This document shows positions 9,701 through 18,100 of a DNA stretch of 48,459 nucleotides, one piece after another. The notes beneath the pieces are model-generated. The model was not told the origin of the DNA and ran no database searches. It worked only from the letters and a program-made list of their open reading frames with translations. The translations under genes were made by a program, and so were the position numbers. Where the stretch lies: contig BQML01000026.1 of the NCBI GenBank assembly GCA_022180565.1, positions 1-48,459 on the forward strand, written 5' to 3'. The stretch is from Bacteroidia bacterium (GTDB lineage: Bacteria; Bacteroidota; Ignavibacteria; UBA10030). Positions within the stretch are counted from its first letter, which is position 1. Each line of letters starts with the position of its first letter.

Positions 9701-9832
9701 CTGACCCTCTACGTCATTCCCGCCATGTATTCGTTTATTTCCCGCGAGGGGAAAACGGTCTCGAATGTTGAAGATGCTGTCCGTACCGACATGAAAGCGC
9801 CGGAACCGCACTACGATATCGTCGCTAAATAA
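6719..9832 (+). CDS. RND multidrug-type efflux permease (HAE1 family)
   Basis: A 1037-residue inner-membrane proton-driven transporter of the AcrB/MexB type, a usual length for the family. The N-terminus is typical (SIRRPVLAIVLSITIVLFGVIGF). The proton relay is intact: VVDDAIVMLENI carries the Asp pair in transmembrane helix 4, and GLVTKNGILIVEFAN carries the Lys of helix 10. Two large periplasmic loops follow helices 1 and 7. AGGAGG precedes ATG 6719. It forms an operon with the adaptor upstream and probably the haem-binding gene downstream (26 bases). The ECF sigma module upstream could control it, which is inference from position only. Confidence 0.96.
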   Translation: MSLSAVSIRRPVLAIVLSITIVLFGVIGFTFLGVREYPSVDPPIVTVNANYTGANAEVMESQITEPLEEAISGIEGIRTLKSTSTEGRSIITVEFELGIDMETAANDVRDKVSRALRLLPPDADNPVVLKADADAIPIVFLNVKSDKRDLLQLTDIAQNVFKERVQTIPGVSEVQIWGSKIYAMRLWMDPAKLAAYRLSPLDVRNALLRENIELPSGRIEGMTTELTVRTMSRLRTVDDFNDLIIREADGRVIRFRDIGRAELGPENLRTILKRDGIPMVGVVLVPRSGANYIAIVNEFNRRVEEIKRELPEDIELGLGFDTSKYIRESITEVAQTVGLAFLLVFLVIYFFLRDLRTTIIPMVSVPVSLIGSFFIMYLADFSINVLTLLGIVLAIGLVVDDAIVMLENIFAKIEGGMPPREAGVRGSAEVYFAVISTTVALAAVFMPVIFLQGLTGRLFREFGIVLAGSVVISSFVALSLTPMMSTRLLRAHAKHSPFYVRTEPFFRRLTGAYRSSLEAFMAKRKLAFLILGLSMFAIVGFGVLLPSELAPLEDRSGVRVIATGPEGATFEYMESYMSRLIEEVKSSVPEREAIISVTSPGFGAGAVNSGFMFVILKDPDQRDRSQQKIASQLSDITRGLTGARAFVTQDQSIGTRSFGLPVQFVLQAPNFEKLRETLPRFMAEAQQNPVFQFVDVNLKFNKPELRVEINRDRARTLGVAAADIAQTLQLAFSGQRFDFFIMNGKQYQVIGQVDRENRSKPLDLKSIYVRNSRGELVQLDNLVTLREESSPPSLYRFNRYVSATVSAGLADGYTLGDGIEAMRDIAHRVLDETFSTALDGPSKDYEESSSSLAFAFILALILIYLVLAAQFESFRDPFVIMLTVPMALAGALFSLWYFNQTINIFSQIGQIMLIGLVTKNGILIVEFANQRKAQGLSILEAIQDAAVARFRPILMTSLSTILGTLPIALALGAGSESRVSMGIAVIGGLIVATVLTLYVIPAMYSFISREGKTVSNVEDAVRTDMKAPEPHYDIVAK

Positions 9833-9858
9833 CTCCTGGAAGAGCGAGGACCAATCTC

Positions 9859-10326
9859 ATGAAGAAGAACATTACTCGTGTGGGTGTTGCTCTGGTCGTC
9901 CTGTTCGGGGGAATCCAGCTCTATAGCCCCGAACGCACCAATCCGCCTGTTGATCCATCGAATACACTGTATGCTCTGATTCCCGTTCCCCAGGAGGTAC
10001 GCACTGTCCTGGAGCGCTCATGCTTCGACTGCCATTCCCATGAAACACGCTGGCCGTGGTACAGCGCCTTCGCACCGGCACGGTGGATCGTGGTCAGCGA
10101 CGTTGAGGAGGGACGCGAACATCTCAACTTCTCGGAGTTTCGCAAATACAAATCCCTACGCGCCATCGCCAAGGCCGATATGATTTGCGAACAGCTTCAG
10201 AATGGAACCATGCCGCTTCCCGCTTATCTCTCGCTTCACCCCGGCGCACAGGTTTCTCCTCAAGAGCGGGACCTGATCTGCGATTGGGTCGAGAGCATCA
10301 GGGATACGCTGTTTTCCCTCGAGTAG
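9859..10326 (+). CDS. Haem-binding domain protein (single c-type motif)
   Basis: A 155-residue exported or membrane-anchored protein of the bacterial haem-binding (Haem_bd) family. Residues 6-22 form an N-terminal membrane segment. The single motif CFDCH (Cys55-His59) is followed by the family signature SHETRWPWYS and AP.RW. The family is common in Bacteroidota next to redox and envelope genes; the electron partner is unknown. It follows the RND permease after 26 bases on the same strand and is followed by a terminator at 10390-10414, so it appears to close the sigma/efflux cluster. Confidence 0.9.
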   Translation: MKKNITRVGVALVVLFGGIQLYSPERTNPPVDPSNTLYALIPVPQEVRTVLERSCFDCHSHETRWPWYSAFAPARWIVVSDVEEGREHLNFSEFRKYKSLRAIAKADMICEQLQNGTMPLPAYLSLHPGAQVSPQERDLICDWVESIRDTLFSLE

Positions 10327-10351
10327 CATACCCCTCCCTCCTGTCACCCGG

Positions 10352-10380
10352 TTGCATTGCCGCTGATTTTTGGCTACACT
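10352..10380 (+). promoter_or_regulatory. Promoter of the DUF3078-nrfHA operon
   Basis: TTGCAT (10352-10357), 17 bp spacer, TACACT (10375-10380). The predicted start near 10387 lies just before a terminator hairpin, so the new transcript would carry that hairpin at its 5' end. Confidence 0.5.
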
Positions 10381-10389
10381 CTTGTGTAC

Positions 10390-10414
10390 CCCGCTCTTCG
10401 AGCGGGCTTTTTTT
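10390..10414 (+). terminator. Rho-independent terminator
   Basis: Stem CCCGCTC (10390-10396), loop TTC, stem GAGCGGG (10400-10406), then C and seven T. It ends transcripts from the haem-binding gene. It also lies just downstream of the predicted promoter of the nrf operon, so it could attenuate that operon. Confidence 0.85.
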
Positions 10415-10448
10415 ACCCGCTTGAACCCCTTCCTTGAGGAGACGATTC

Positions 10449-11321
10449 GTGAAATTATTGTCTGCAGTAATGATCCTTGCCTCATCACTCGCTGTGGCTC
10501 AGCCATCTATTCCCCCTCCCCCCGTCCCCGTTCCGGACTCGACCGCACCCGGACCTTGGAAACATGCGATGGTGGCCGGCGTCACGCTGACCCAAATCGC
10601 GTTCAAGGACTGGACGCAGGGCGGCGAAAATGCTCTCTCGTACGCCATCACGCTGAATGGACGCTCAAACAGAGAAACGGAAAGCCTCCTTTGGTCCAAC
10701 ATCTACAAGTTTTCGTTCGGACAGGCCCGTTTGGGAAGTCAGGGTCTCAGGAAAACGGACGACAAGATCGACCTCGAATCTGTGCTTTCCATCAACATCG
10801 ACGAACCGATTGATCCGTACGCCTCACTCACCCTGAAAACCCAGTTTGCCACCGGCTACAAGCAAGAAGCGGCCACAGGGATCCGTACGCCGGTCTCGAA
10901 GTTCTTCGACCCCGCGTATCTCACGCAAACGGTAGGATTTCGCTACAAGCCCCTCCCCCAGGTGAATACGCGCGTTGGAGCCGGACTTCGCGAGGTGATC
11001 ACCTCCGTTTACCGGACGTATGCGGACGATCCCTCGACGCCGGAGATTGAGAAGATCAAGGTTGACGGCGGCTTTGAGTCGGTCACGAATATTGATTTTC
11101 AAATCGAAGAGAATGTCGTCTTCACGGGAAAGCTCGAGCTTTTCTCCGCGTTCAAAACTCTTGATGAGGTGATTGTCCGAAGTGACAATTCCATTACCGC
11201 CAAAGTGGGCAAGTACGTCTCGGTGATCCTTAACATTCAGATCATCAACGATACGCGGGTGACGCCGAGAACCCAAATCAAGGAAACCCTAAGCCTCGGG
11301 TTCATCTACACGGTGATCTGA
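10449..11321 (+). CDS. DUF3078 outer-membrane beta-barrel protein
   Basis: A 290-residue protein. The start is taken as GTG 10449, with GAGGAG 7 bases upstream, giving a signal peptide (VKLLSAVMILASSLAVAQ); a TTG at 10434 is less likely. A proline-rich linker follows, then the DUF3078 opening (WKHAMVAGVTLTQIAFKDWTQGG in pieces WKHAMVAGVTL and FKDWTQGGENALSY). Alternating beta strands run to the last residues, ending in GFIYTVI, as expected for an outer-membrane barrel. The function of the family is unknown. Its stop codon overlaps the NrfH start by one base (TGATG), so a role linked to nitrite reduction, for example as a porin, is possible but unproven. Confidence 0.82.
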   Translation: MKLLSAVMILASSLAVAQPSIPPPPVPVPDSTAPGPWKHAMVAGVTLTQIAFKDWTQGGENALSYAITLNGRSNRETESLLWSNIYKFSFGQARLGSQGLRKTDDKIDLESVLSINIDEPIDPYASLTLKTQFATGYKQEAATGIRTPVSKFFDPAYLTQTVGFRYKPLPQVNTRVGAGLREVITSVYRTYADDPSTPEIEKIKVDGGFESVTNIDFQIEENVVFTGKLELFSAFKTLDEVIVRSDNSITAKVGKYVSVILNIQIINDTRVTPRTQIKETLSLGFIYTVI

Positions 11322-11782
11322 TGCAAACATCCGGAACAGGCAGGAATATCATGGGGGGCTTGGTCGGGGCCGCAATCGGGCTTGCCATCGGCGTAGGGGC
11401 CTACACCTTCGTCTACGCCCGCGGCGCCTCGTACCTGACCGACGATCCGGCCGCTTGTGCGAACTGTCATGTGATGAACGATCACTACAACGCATGGGTG
11501 AAGTCCAGCCATGCCGCGGTGGCCGTGTGCAACGACTGCCACACGCCTGCGGGGTTCGTTTCAAAATACGCCGTGAAGGCCTCCAACGGATTCTGGCATT
11601 CTTATGCCTTCACGACCGGCGATTTTCCGTTTCCCCTCCGCATCAAACCCCATAACCTGAAAGTCGCCAATGACGCTTGCCGCAAGTGTCATGCCGACAT
11701 TACGCTTGCGATGGGGCATGCGGCGGAAAGCGATCCCGTCGCCTGTACAGCCTGTCATCAATCTGTCGGACATTTGGAATGA
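11321..11782 (+). CDS. nrfH: Cytochrome c nitrite reductase small subunit NrfH
   Basis: A 153-residue tetrahaem quinol dehydrogenase of the NapC/NirT family that passes electrons from menaquinol to NrfA. One N-terminal membrane helix (about residues 12-33) is followed by four CxxCH motifs: Cys46-His50, Cys70-His74, Cys120-His124 and Cys142-His146. The first is CANCHVM; the Met two residues after the haem His is the known axial ligand type in NrfH. The start ATG 11321 overlaps the preceding stop. The nrfA gene follows after 28 bases. The family usual length is about 150-170 residues, so the gene is complete. Confidence 0.95.
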   Translation: MQTSGTGRNIMGGLVGAAIGLAIGVGAYTFVYARGASYLTDDPAACANCHVMNDHYNAWVKSSHAAVAVCNDCHTPAGFVSKYAVKASNGFWHSYAFTTGDFPFPLRIKPHNLKVANDACRKCHADITLAMGHAAESDPVACTACHQSVGHLE

Positions 11783-11810
11783 GAATCACCACACAACAGG
11801 ACCACAGACC

Positions 11811-13199
11811 ATGAACACTCTGCAACCTTCACGGGGAAGTTTTCGACTGACGATCATGATTGTCATTGCTTCAACACTTGCGGCTGTAGCGGGTGTTGCT
11901 CTTCTCGTGAACATTCTCGAGCGAAAGAAGGAGGCGTTGAACCCGTACTACCGTGTCGTCGAGCTGACCGACACAACCGTTTCTGCGGAAATCTGGGGCA
12001 AGAATTTTCCGATGCAATATGACGATTACCGAAGAACCGTCGATCAGGTCCGGACGAGATTTGGAGGGAGCGAGGCGGTTCCAAGGACACCAACCGACGC
12101 CGATCCCCGATCGATTGTCTCTCAATCACGTCTTGAGGAAGATCCGCGGCTGAAAACCATGTGGGCCGGATATGCTTTTGCGGCAGACTTTCGCGAGGAA
12201 CGAGGTCATGCCTACATGCTGGAAGACCAGATGTTCACCGAGCGGCAGCGCGTCACGGGACAACCCGGAACCTGTCTTCACTGCCACGCGTCGGTCTATG
12301 TCGCGTACAAAAAAGCCGGGGACGGAGATCTCATCAAGGGGTTTGAAAAAATTAATCCGATGCCTTACACTGAGGCCAGGAAGCTGGTGGATCATCCCGT
12401 CTCTTGCATCGACTGCCACGATCCAACCACGATGCAGCTGAGAGTGACGCGACCGGGATTCATCGAAGGCATCCGCGCCCTGAAAGCCTCGCAGGGAATC
12501 GCCAACTATGACGTGAACTCCATGGCCACGCGGCAGGAAATGCGCGCCTACGTCTGCGGCCAATGCCACGTCGAGTACTACTTCAAGGGGAAGGAGAAAC
12601 GATTGACGTATCCATGGATCAACGGCCTCCGCGTTGACGACATCATGGCCTACTATGACGAAGTGAAATTCAAGGATTGGACCCATGCTGAAACCGGCGC
12701 CGAAGTCCTCAAAGCACAGCATCCGGAGTTTGAACTCTGGAACCAGGGCATCCACGCGCGTTCAGGCGTCTCCTGCGCTGATTGCCACATGCCCTACAAA
12801 CGCGTGGGCGCGTTGAAAATAAGCGATCACCATGTGCGCAGTCCCCTCCTGAACATTAACCGAGCTTGCCAGACGTGCCACCGATGGTCGGAAGATGAGC
12901 TTCGAAGCCGCGCAGAGGCCATTCAGGAAAAAACCTACACAATGCGCAACATCGCCATCAACGCGCTCGTGGACCTCATCAACGATCTCAAGCGGGCTCG
13001 GCAAGCGGGGGTGGGGAACGCACAGTTGTCCCTGGCGCGCAACTACCAGCGACAGGCGCAATTCTATGTCGACTTCATCGAGGCCGAGAACTCCATGGGA
13101 TTTCACGCCCCGCAGGAGGCGACCCGGATTCTGGGGGAAGCCATCAATTTCGCGCGGCTGGGACAGGTCGCCCTGAGAGGCGAACCGGCCTCGCGTTAG
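11811..13199 (+). CDS. nrfA: Pentahaem cytochrome c nitrite reductase NrfA, CxxCH type
   Basis: The 462-residue catalytic subunit reducing nitrite to ammonium with six electrons in the periplasm. It has an N-terminal membrane anchor (about 14-36). Five motifs are present: CLHCH (155-159), CIDCH (199-203), CGQCH (249-253), CADCH (322-326) and CQTCH (353-357). The first replaces the CxxCK of the classical catalytic haem, so the proximal ligand would be His. Other active-site elements remain: CHVEYYF (Tyr) and KAQHPE (His304). ATG 11811 is chosen because a longer frame would overlap nrfH and lose the anchor. No nrfEFG-type lyase genes are nearby, which fits a CxxCH enzyme needing only general cytochrome c maturation. 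Confidence 0.95.
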   Translation: MNTLQPSRGSFRLTIMIVIASTLAAVAGVALLVNILERKKEALNPYYRVVELTDTTVSAEIWGKNFPMQYDDYRRTVDQVRTRFGGSEAVPRTPTDADPRSIVSQSRLEEDPRLKTMWAGYAFAADFREERGHAYMLEDQMFTERQRVTGQPGTCLHCHASVYVAYKKAGDGDLIKGFEKINPMPYTEARKLVDHPVSCIDCHDPTTMQLRVTRPGFIEGIRALKASQGIANYDVNSMATRQEMRAYVCGQCHVEYYFKGKEKRLTYPWINGLRVDDIMAYYDEVKFKDWTHAETGAEVLKAQHPEFELWNQGIHARSGVSCADCHMPYKRVGALKISDHHVRSPLLNINRACQTCHRWSEDELRSRAEAIQEKTYTMRNIAINALVDLINDLKRARQAGVGNAQLSLARNYQRQAQFYVDFIEAENSMGFHAPQEATRILGEAINFARLGQVALRGEPASR

Positions 13200-13204
13200 G
13201 ATGG

Positions 13205-14317
13205 TTACTTCAGAAGTCCTGCAACGTACCGTGCTATGGCTGGAGACGCTGTGAGCCCGGGCGAGTCGATGCCCACGAGATTAACCAGACCCTCCAGACC
13301 CCGATCCTTCTCGTGGCAAATGACAAAGTCGCGTGGAGACTCACCTCGTTTCTGGAGCTTCGGCCGGATTCCGCTCATATCCGGCGTCAGATCATCCGCC
13401 GTGATGCCCGGCAGAATACGCTGAATGGATTCGGCAAAGGCACGCGCCTTCGACGGGTCCACGCTGTAGTCGAGAACCTTCGGCTCAAGGTACTCCACAT
13501 CCGGCCCGAATTTGAGCCGCCCACCCCAGTCCCGTAAGGCGTGTATCCCGAGACCCTCGTTCCGAGGAACCGGGTAAAGAAGGCGCGACACGAGGTTTGC
13601 CTTCGCGGGGGTCACGGCAAAATACGATCCCTTTGCGTACCACAATCGGTATCCGGCCTTGTCAATATCAATTCCCGCCAGCCGTGCGATCTCATCGGAA
13701 TGCAGACCTGCCGCATTCACAATCTTTTCCGACGTAAAGGAAGACTCCACCCCGTTTTCCCTGATTGTAATCCTGTACCCATCGGGTTGCGCGTCGATCC
13801 CCGTCACTTCACAACGGAACTGAAGCGTGACACCGTGCTCAAGAGCACAGTGAGCAAAGTAATCCATGAGCTCATGAGCGGAAATGACGCCTGTGTCGGG
13901 CGAATGAATGGCCCCAACCGTTCTGATGTTCGGCTCCAGCGCCAGTGCCTCCTCTTTTGTCAGCATCTGCAACCGCACACCGTTCTCCCGGCCGTTGCGA
14001 TAGAGCGACTCCAGCTGCGGCAATTCCGATTCGTTCGAGGCCGTAATCAGCTTGGAACACCTCTTGTGGCTGATTCCGCGCTCCCCGCAAATCCGGTAGA
14101 GAAGGTCACGACCCTCGACACAAAGCCGGGCTTTGAGAGAACCCGGAGGATAATAGATTCCCGCATGAATCACCTCGCTGTTTCTGCTGGAGGTCTCAAG
14201 GCCGTAACGCAGATTTTTTTCCAGCACAACAACATGACGGCTGTAGCCGGACACTTCGGCAGCAATCGCAAGTCCGACAACACCGGCTCCTATGATCGTG
14301 TACTCGAAATCGGGCAT
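13205..14317 (-). CDS. lhgO: LhgO-like FAD-dependent L-2-hydroxyacid oxidase
   Basis: A 370-residue flavoprotein of the D-amino-acid-oxidase fold most like L-2-hydroxyglutarate dehydrogenase/oxidase, which turns L-2-hydroxyglutarate into 2-oxoglutarate. The N-terminus has the FAD Rossmann motif GAGVVG (residues 10-15) with the acidic end of the second strand at VVLEK. The family blocks SSRNSEVIHAGIYYPPGS, ALEPNIRTVGAIHSP, VNAAGLHSD and GIDSPGLTASPAIA are all visible. It is convergent with nrfA (5 bases) and follows the transposase on the same strand after 34 bases. The substrate assignment rests on family resemblance only. Confidence 0.87.
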   Translation of the reverse strand: MPDFEYTIIGAGVVGLAIAAEVSGYSRHVVVLEKNLRYGLETSSRNSEVIHAGIYYPPGSLKARLCVEGRDLLYRICGERGISHKRCSKLITASNESELPQLESLYRNGRENGVRLQMLTKEEALALEPNIRTVGAIHSPDTGVISAHELMDYFAHCALEHGVTLQFRCEVTGIDAQPDGYRITIRENGVESSFTSEKIVNAAGLHSDEIARLAGIDIDKAGYRLWYAKGSYFAVTPAKANLVSRLLYPVPRNEGLGIHALRDWGGRLKFGPDVEYLEPKVLDYSVDPSKARAFAESIQRILPGITADDLTPDMSGIRPKLQKRGESPRDFVICHEKDRGLEGLVNLVGIDSPGLTASPAIARYVAGLLK

Positions 14318-14351
14318 GGCTTTTCGGATCCTAACGAAGATAAGGTATTTT

Positions 14352-15074
14352 TCAGACCGACGTGTCGAGGATTCCGGGCCTACAGAAAGACCACTGCCAC
14401 TCCAATTCTCTTGGCACCAGGCCTGCAGACACCGGATTCTTCAGCACATACCGGATTGTCGCTTCCAATCGGCCCTCACGGATGACGTGATCATAACTCT
14501 CATGCTCCCAGAACTGCCCCGTGCGGCCGAGTACTTTGTTGCACTGCAATGCCGTGTACCATTTGAGGTTCTCGAGGACCTTCGTGAGCACATAAGGCTC
14601 TGACGCCTTTCTCGTCAAGGACGTCCTGTCTCCACCCTTCGGCATCGTGGCACCAGTTTTTTGGGTGTAGGACGACCAGTCTGGTCGTCCTACCGCTATA
14701 ACCAAATGGACATGGTTTGGCATGATTGTGTATGCCAGCAAATCATATAACGTACCCGAGCGAAAATGAATTGCCTCCTTAACTATGGCTGCTACCGAGG
14801 GCAATTGCAGCCATGTCGGTCCGCAAGAGCCGCCATCGAGAAGTTCGTCAAACTTCCTGAAATACATCTCACGAATCTTCTGTTCAAGCACCCGCCGCAT
14901 TCCGCCAGGCCTCTGACGGGCTTCTTGCCTTGCAAGGTTCCTTTCAATTTTTAGTCTCTCAATTGCACTCCAGGGCAGTGACCCCACGAGCCTGAAGACA
15001 ACATGGTATCTCGCATCCTCAGGCTGATAGTGCGGCAAGTGACGACGGTAGTATGTCCGACGTTCAACGCTCAT
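14352..15074 (-). CDS. REP-associated tyrosine transposase (RAYT, Y1/IS200-like)
   Basis: A 240-residue single-strand DNA transposase-like protein. The start at ATG 15074 gives the usual RAYT opening (YYRRHLPHYQPED, VVFRLVGSLP). The HUH metal motif is MPNHVHLVI with His121 and His123. The likely catalytic Tyr is Tyr173 in LKWYTALQ, followed by GRTGQFWEHESYDHVIR, a family hallmark. The 50 residues between the His pair and the Tyr look longer than usual, and part of this stretch (residues 128-136) is encoded by a perfect palindrome. RAYTs are single-copy domesticated transposases linked to REP repeats. An alternative start is ATG 15086. No terminal repeats of an insertion sequence are evident. 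Confidence 0.9.
   Translation of the reverse strand: MSVERRTYYRRHLPHYQPEDARYHVVFRLVGSLPWSAIERLKIERNLARQEARQRPGGMRRVLEQKIREMYFRKFDELLDGGSCGPTWLQLPSVAAIVKEAIHFRSGTLYDLLAYTIMPNHVHLVIAVGRPDWSSYTQKTGATMPKGGDRTSLTRKASEPYVLTKVLENLKWYTALQCNKVLGRTGQFWEHESYDHVIREGRLEATIRYVLKNPVSAGLVPRELEWQWSFCRPGILDTSV
14667..14693. repeat. Perfect 27-base palindrome, REP-like, inside the RAYT gene
   Basis: Arms GTAGGACGACCAG (14667-14679) and CTGGTCGTCCTAC (14681-14693) around one base. Both strands begin with GTAG, the tetranucleotide that E. coli TnpA-REP needs at the foot of REP hairpins. The element is exactly nine codons in frame (VGRPDWSSY), so it inserts without breaking the transposase. Confidence 0.85.
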
Positions 15075-15125
15075 GTTATGTCCCATAAGATAAAACGATG
15101 TACGGTAACACGCCTTCAAAATATC

Positions 15126-15154
15126 TTGCTTCCCATTTTCTCTCTGCGTACGTT
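15126..15154 (+). promoter_or_regulatory. Promoter of the amidohydrolase fusion gene
   Basis: TTGCTT (15126-15131), 17 bp spacer, TACGTT (15149-15154). The start near 15161 leaves a leader of about 39 bases before ATG 15200. Confidence 0.5.
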
Positions 15155-15199
15155 TTACAACCTCCTGTCCACATTTTCATCATCATCCGGAACATCCTG

Positions 15200-18100
15200 A
15201 TGAATCCTCGAAACGCGATTGCCGTTTTCCACCTTTTCCTCCTCGTCCCCCTCGCTCTCTCCGCTCAGCAGGCCGCCGATTCGGCAAAAAAGCAGAATAC
15301 GGTCTGGGATGTTTCCGCCCCCCACGGCCCTATCACACAGATCGAATTCGAGACTCGTGAGGGTACTTGGATGGCCGTTGACGTCAGCCCCGACGGAAAG
15401 CGCATCGTCTTCGATCTCCTCGGGGACATTTACATCATGCCAATCGATGGCGGGGAGGCCCATCCCCTCACCAACGGCCCGGCCTATGATGTTCAACCGC
15501 GGTTCAGCCCCGATGGAAGGCGCATTGCCTTCACCAGTGACCGCGACGGCCTGGACAACCTGTGGATCATGAACACCGACGGGTCGGACCTGAAGCAGGT
15601 GACCAAAGAAAAAGAACGGCAGGTGAACAATCCTGTCTGGACACCCGACGGACAGTACCTCATCGGACGGAAGCACTACCGTAACACGCGGTCACTCGGG
15701 GCGGGCGAAATGTGGATGTACCATCAGACAGGAGGGGAAGGCCTTCAGCTGACCAAGCGCCGAAACTGGCAGCAGGATGCCGGCGAACCCGAGATCTCGC
15801 CCGATGGCCGCTACTTGTATTGGAGCGAGGATGTGACTCCCAGCGGCTTCTTTGAATACAACAAGGATCCGCACGGAATTATCTACGCCATCCAACGCCT
15901 CGATCTTGAAACCGGAAAGACAGAGTCCTTTCTTCGCGAAGAGGGAGGATCCGCCCGCCCCCAACTTTCTCCCGACGGCAAGACGTTGGCCTTCGTGCGC
16001 AGAATCGGTGTGAAGACCGTTCTTATGCTTCACGACCTCGAGAGCGGAAGGGAAACTGAACTCTCTGATCAACTCGATCATGACCAGCAGGAGGCCTGGG
16101 CTATCTTCGGGGTGTACCCGGGTTTTTCCTGGATGCCGGACGGCAGATCGATCATCATCTGGGCAAAGGGGAAGATCTGGAAGATCGACGTCCCCGGAGG
16201 TAAGAGCGTTGAGATTCCGTTCCGAGCCAGGGTCAGGCAAACCATAACGGAAGCCGTGCGCTTCCCTGTTGAGGTCGCACCCGACCGTTTCGACGTCAAG
16301 ATGCTTCGATGGGTGACGGTTTCACCAGACAGACGATCAGTCGTGTACTCGGCTCTGGGGAAGCTCTGGATTCGCCCACTCCCCAGCGGAACGCCTGTTC
16401 GCCTTACGAGTGACGAATCAAACCTTGAAATGTATCCCTCCTTCTCGCCCGACGGCGAATGGATCGTGTACACAACATGGAATGATGAAACGCTCGGCGG
16501 ACTTTTCAAAATCCGGCGGAATGGCAGAAACCAAACCTCTCTTATCCGCGCCAAAGGCACCTATGTCGAGCCGGCGTTTTCACCCGATGGCAAGCGCATT
16601 GTATTCCGCCGGACAGGCGGAAATGATGTGAGGGGGAGGTTGTACACCAGGGATGAGGGCATTTACTGGATACCCGCAGAGGGGGGAACCGGGACAATGA
16701 TCACCGAGGAAGGCACAAGGCCGCAGTTCAACAAAACAGGGGAGCGAGTCTTTCTTTTTTCACGGGAGGGCGACAAGAATGCCCTGATCAGCGTGGGATT
16801 GAGGGGAGAGGACCGAAGAGTGCATTTTGTGTCCGAGAACGTTCAGGAGATCGTTCCCTCACCCAACGAGGAATGGGTGGCGTTCGTCGAACGGTTCAAC
16901 GGATACGTCGGCGTCTTTCCGAAAACGGGAAAAGCCGTGAATATCGGTCCGACCACGAAGGATTATCCCGTCAAGAGAGTCTCTCGCGACGCGGCATCCA
17001 ACATTCACTGGTCCCGTGACAGCAGAACGGTCTTCTGGTCGCTTGGTCCCGAATTGTACACGCGCGAGCTCGGCACGACGTTCGTCTTCGCCCCCGGTGC
17101 GCGTGATTCGATTCAGGAAAAACCGGACACAGTCGGCTTGCACATCGGCTTCAAGGCAATGACGGACATTCCTTCGGGCATGCTGGCCCTCGTCGGTGCA
17201 ACCGTGATCACGATGAGGGGCGAGGAGGTGATTCCGGATGGGGTCATTCTGGTGGAACAAAACCGGATCAAGGCCGTCGGACCCTCCGCGTCGGTGCATA
17301 TTCCTGCGGGTGCGACGCGCGTGAACGTGAAGGGCGCGACCATCATTCCGGGGATCATTGATGTTCATGCGCACGCGAATTTCGGCGATTGGTCGGCCCA
17401 AACCAATTGGCGCTACTATGCCAATCTCGCCTACGGGGTCACGACGATGCACGATCCTTCCGCGACGACGGAGTACGTTTTTACAAACGCCGAGATGATC
17501 CGGGCGGGACGGATGGTTGGCCCCCGGATTTTTTCCACCGGAACAATTCTCTATGGAGCCGAGAGTTCCTCGAAAGCGATCATCAATTCACTTGACGACG
17601 CTTTGTCCCATCTCCGTCGGTTGAAAGCGGTAGGCGCCTTCACGGTGAAGAGTTACAATCAGCCTCGCCGCGACCAGCGTCAGCAAATCATCGAAGCGGC
17701 ACGAGCGCTGAAGATGATGGTGGTACCGGAGGGAGGATCAACGTTTTTCTGGAATATCTCCATGGTTCTCGACGGCCACACCGGGATCGAGCACAATCTC
17801 CCAATCGCCCCGGTGTATAACGACGTTGTGCAGTTGGTGGCCCGATCGAAAACAGGCTTAACGCCCACGCTGATCGTCAATTACGGCGGGCTCTCCGGTG
17901 AGTATTACTGGTACCAGCATGATAATGTCTGGGAAAACAAGCGGCTCCTTACCTACACACCCCGTGAGATCATCGACGCTCGTTCGCGGCGCAGACTCAT
18001 GGCCAGTCCCGATGATTATCAGTATATTGAAACATCCCGGGCGCTCAAAAAGATTCTCGATGCGGGCGGCTCAGTTCAGCTTGGCGCCCATGGACAGCTC

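Noticed and set aside
11670-11810. N-terminal extension of NrfA into nrfH
   Set aside because: It overlaps the last haem motifs of nrfH in another frame and would move the membrane anchor inside the protein.
13541-14485. Long plus-strand frame of 314 codons over the LhgO gene
   Set aside because: It is the complement of a well-supported flavoprotein gene and shows no domain.
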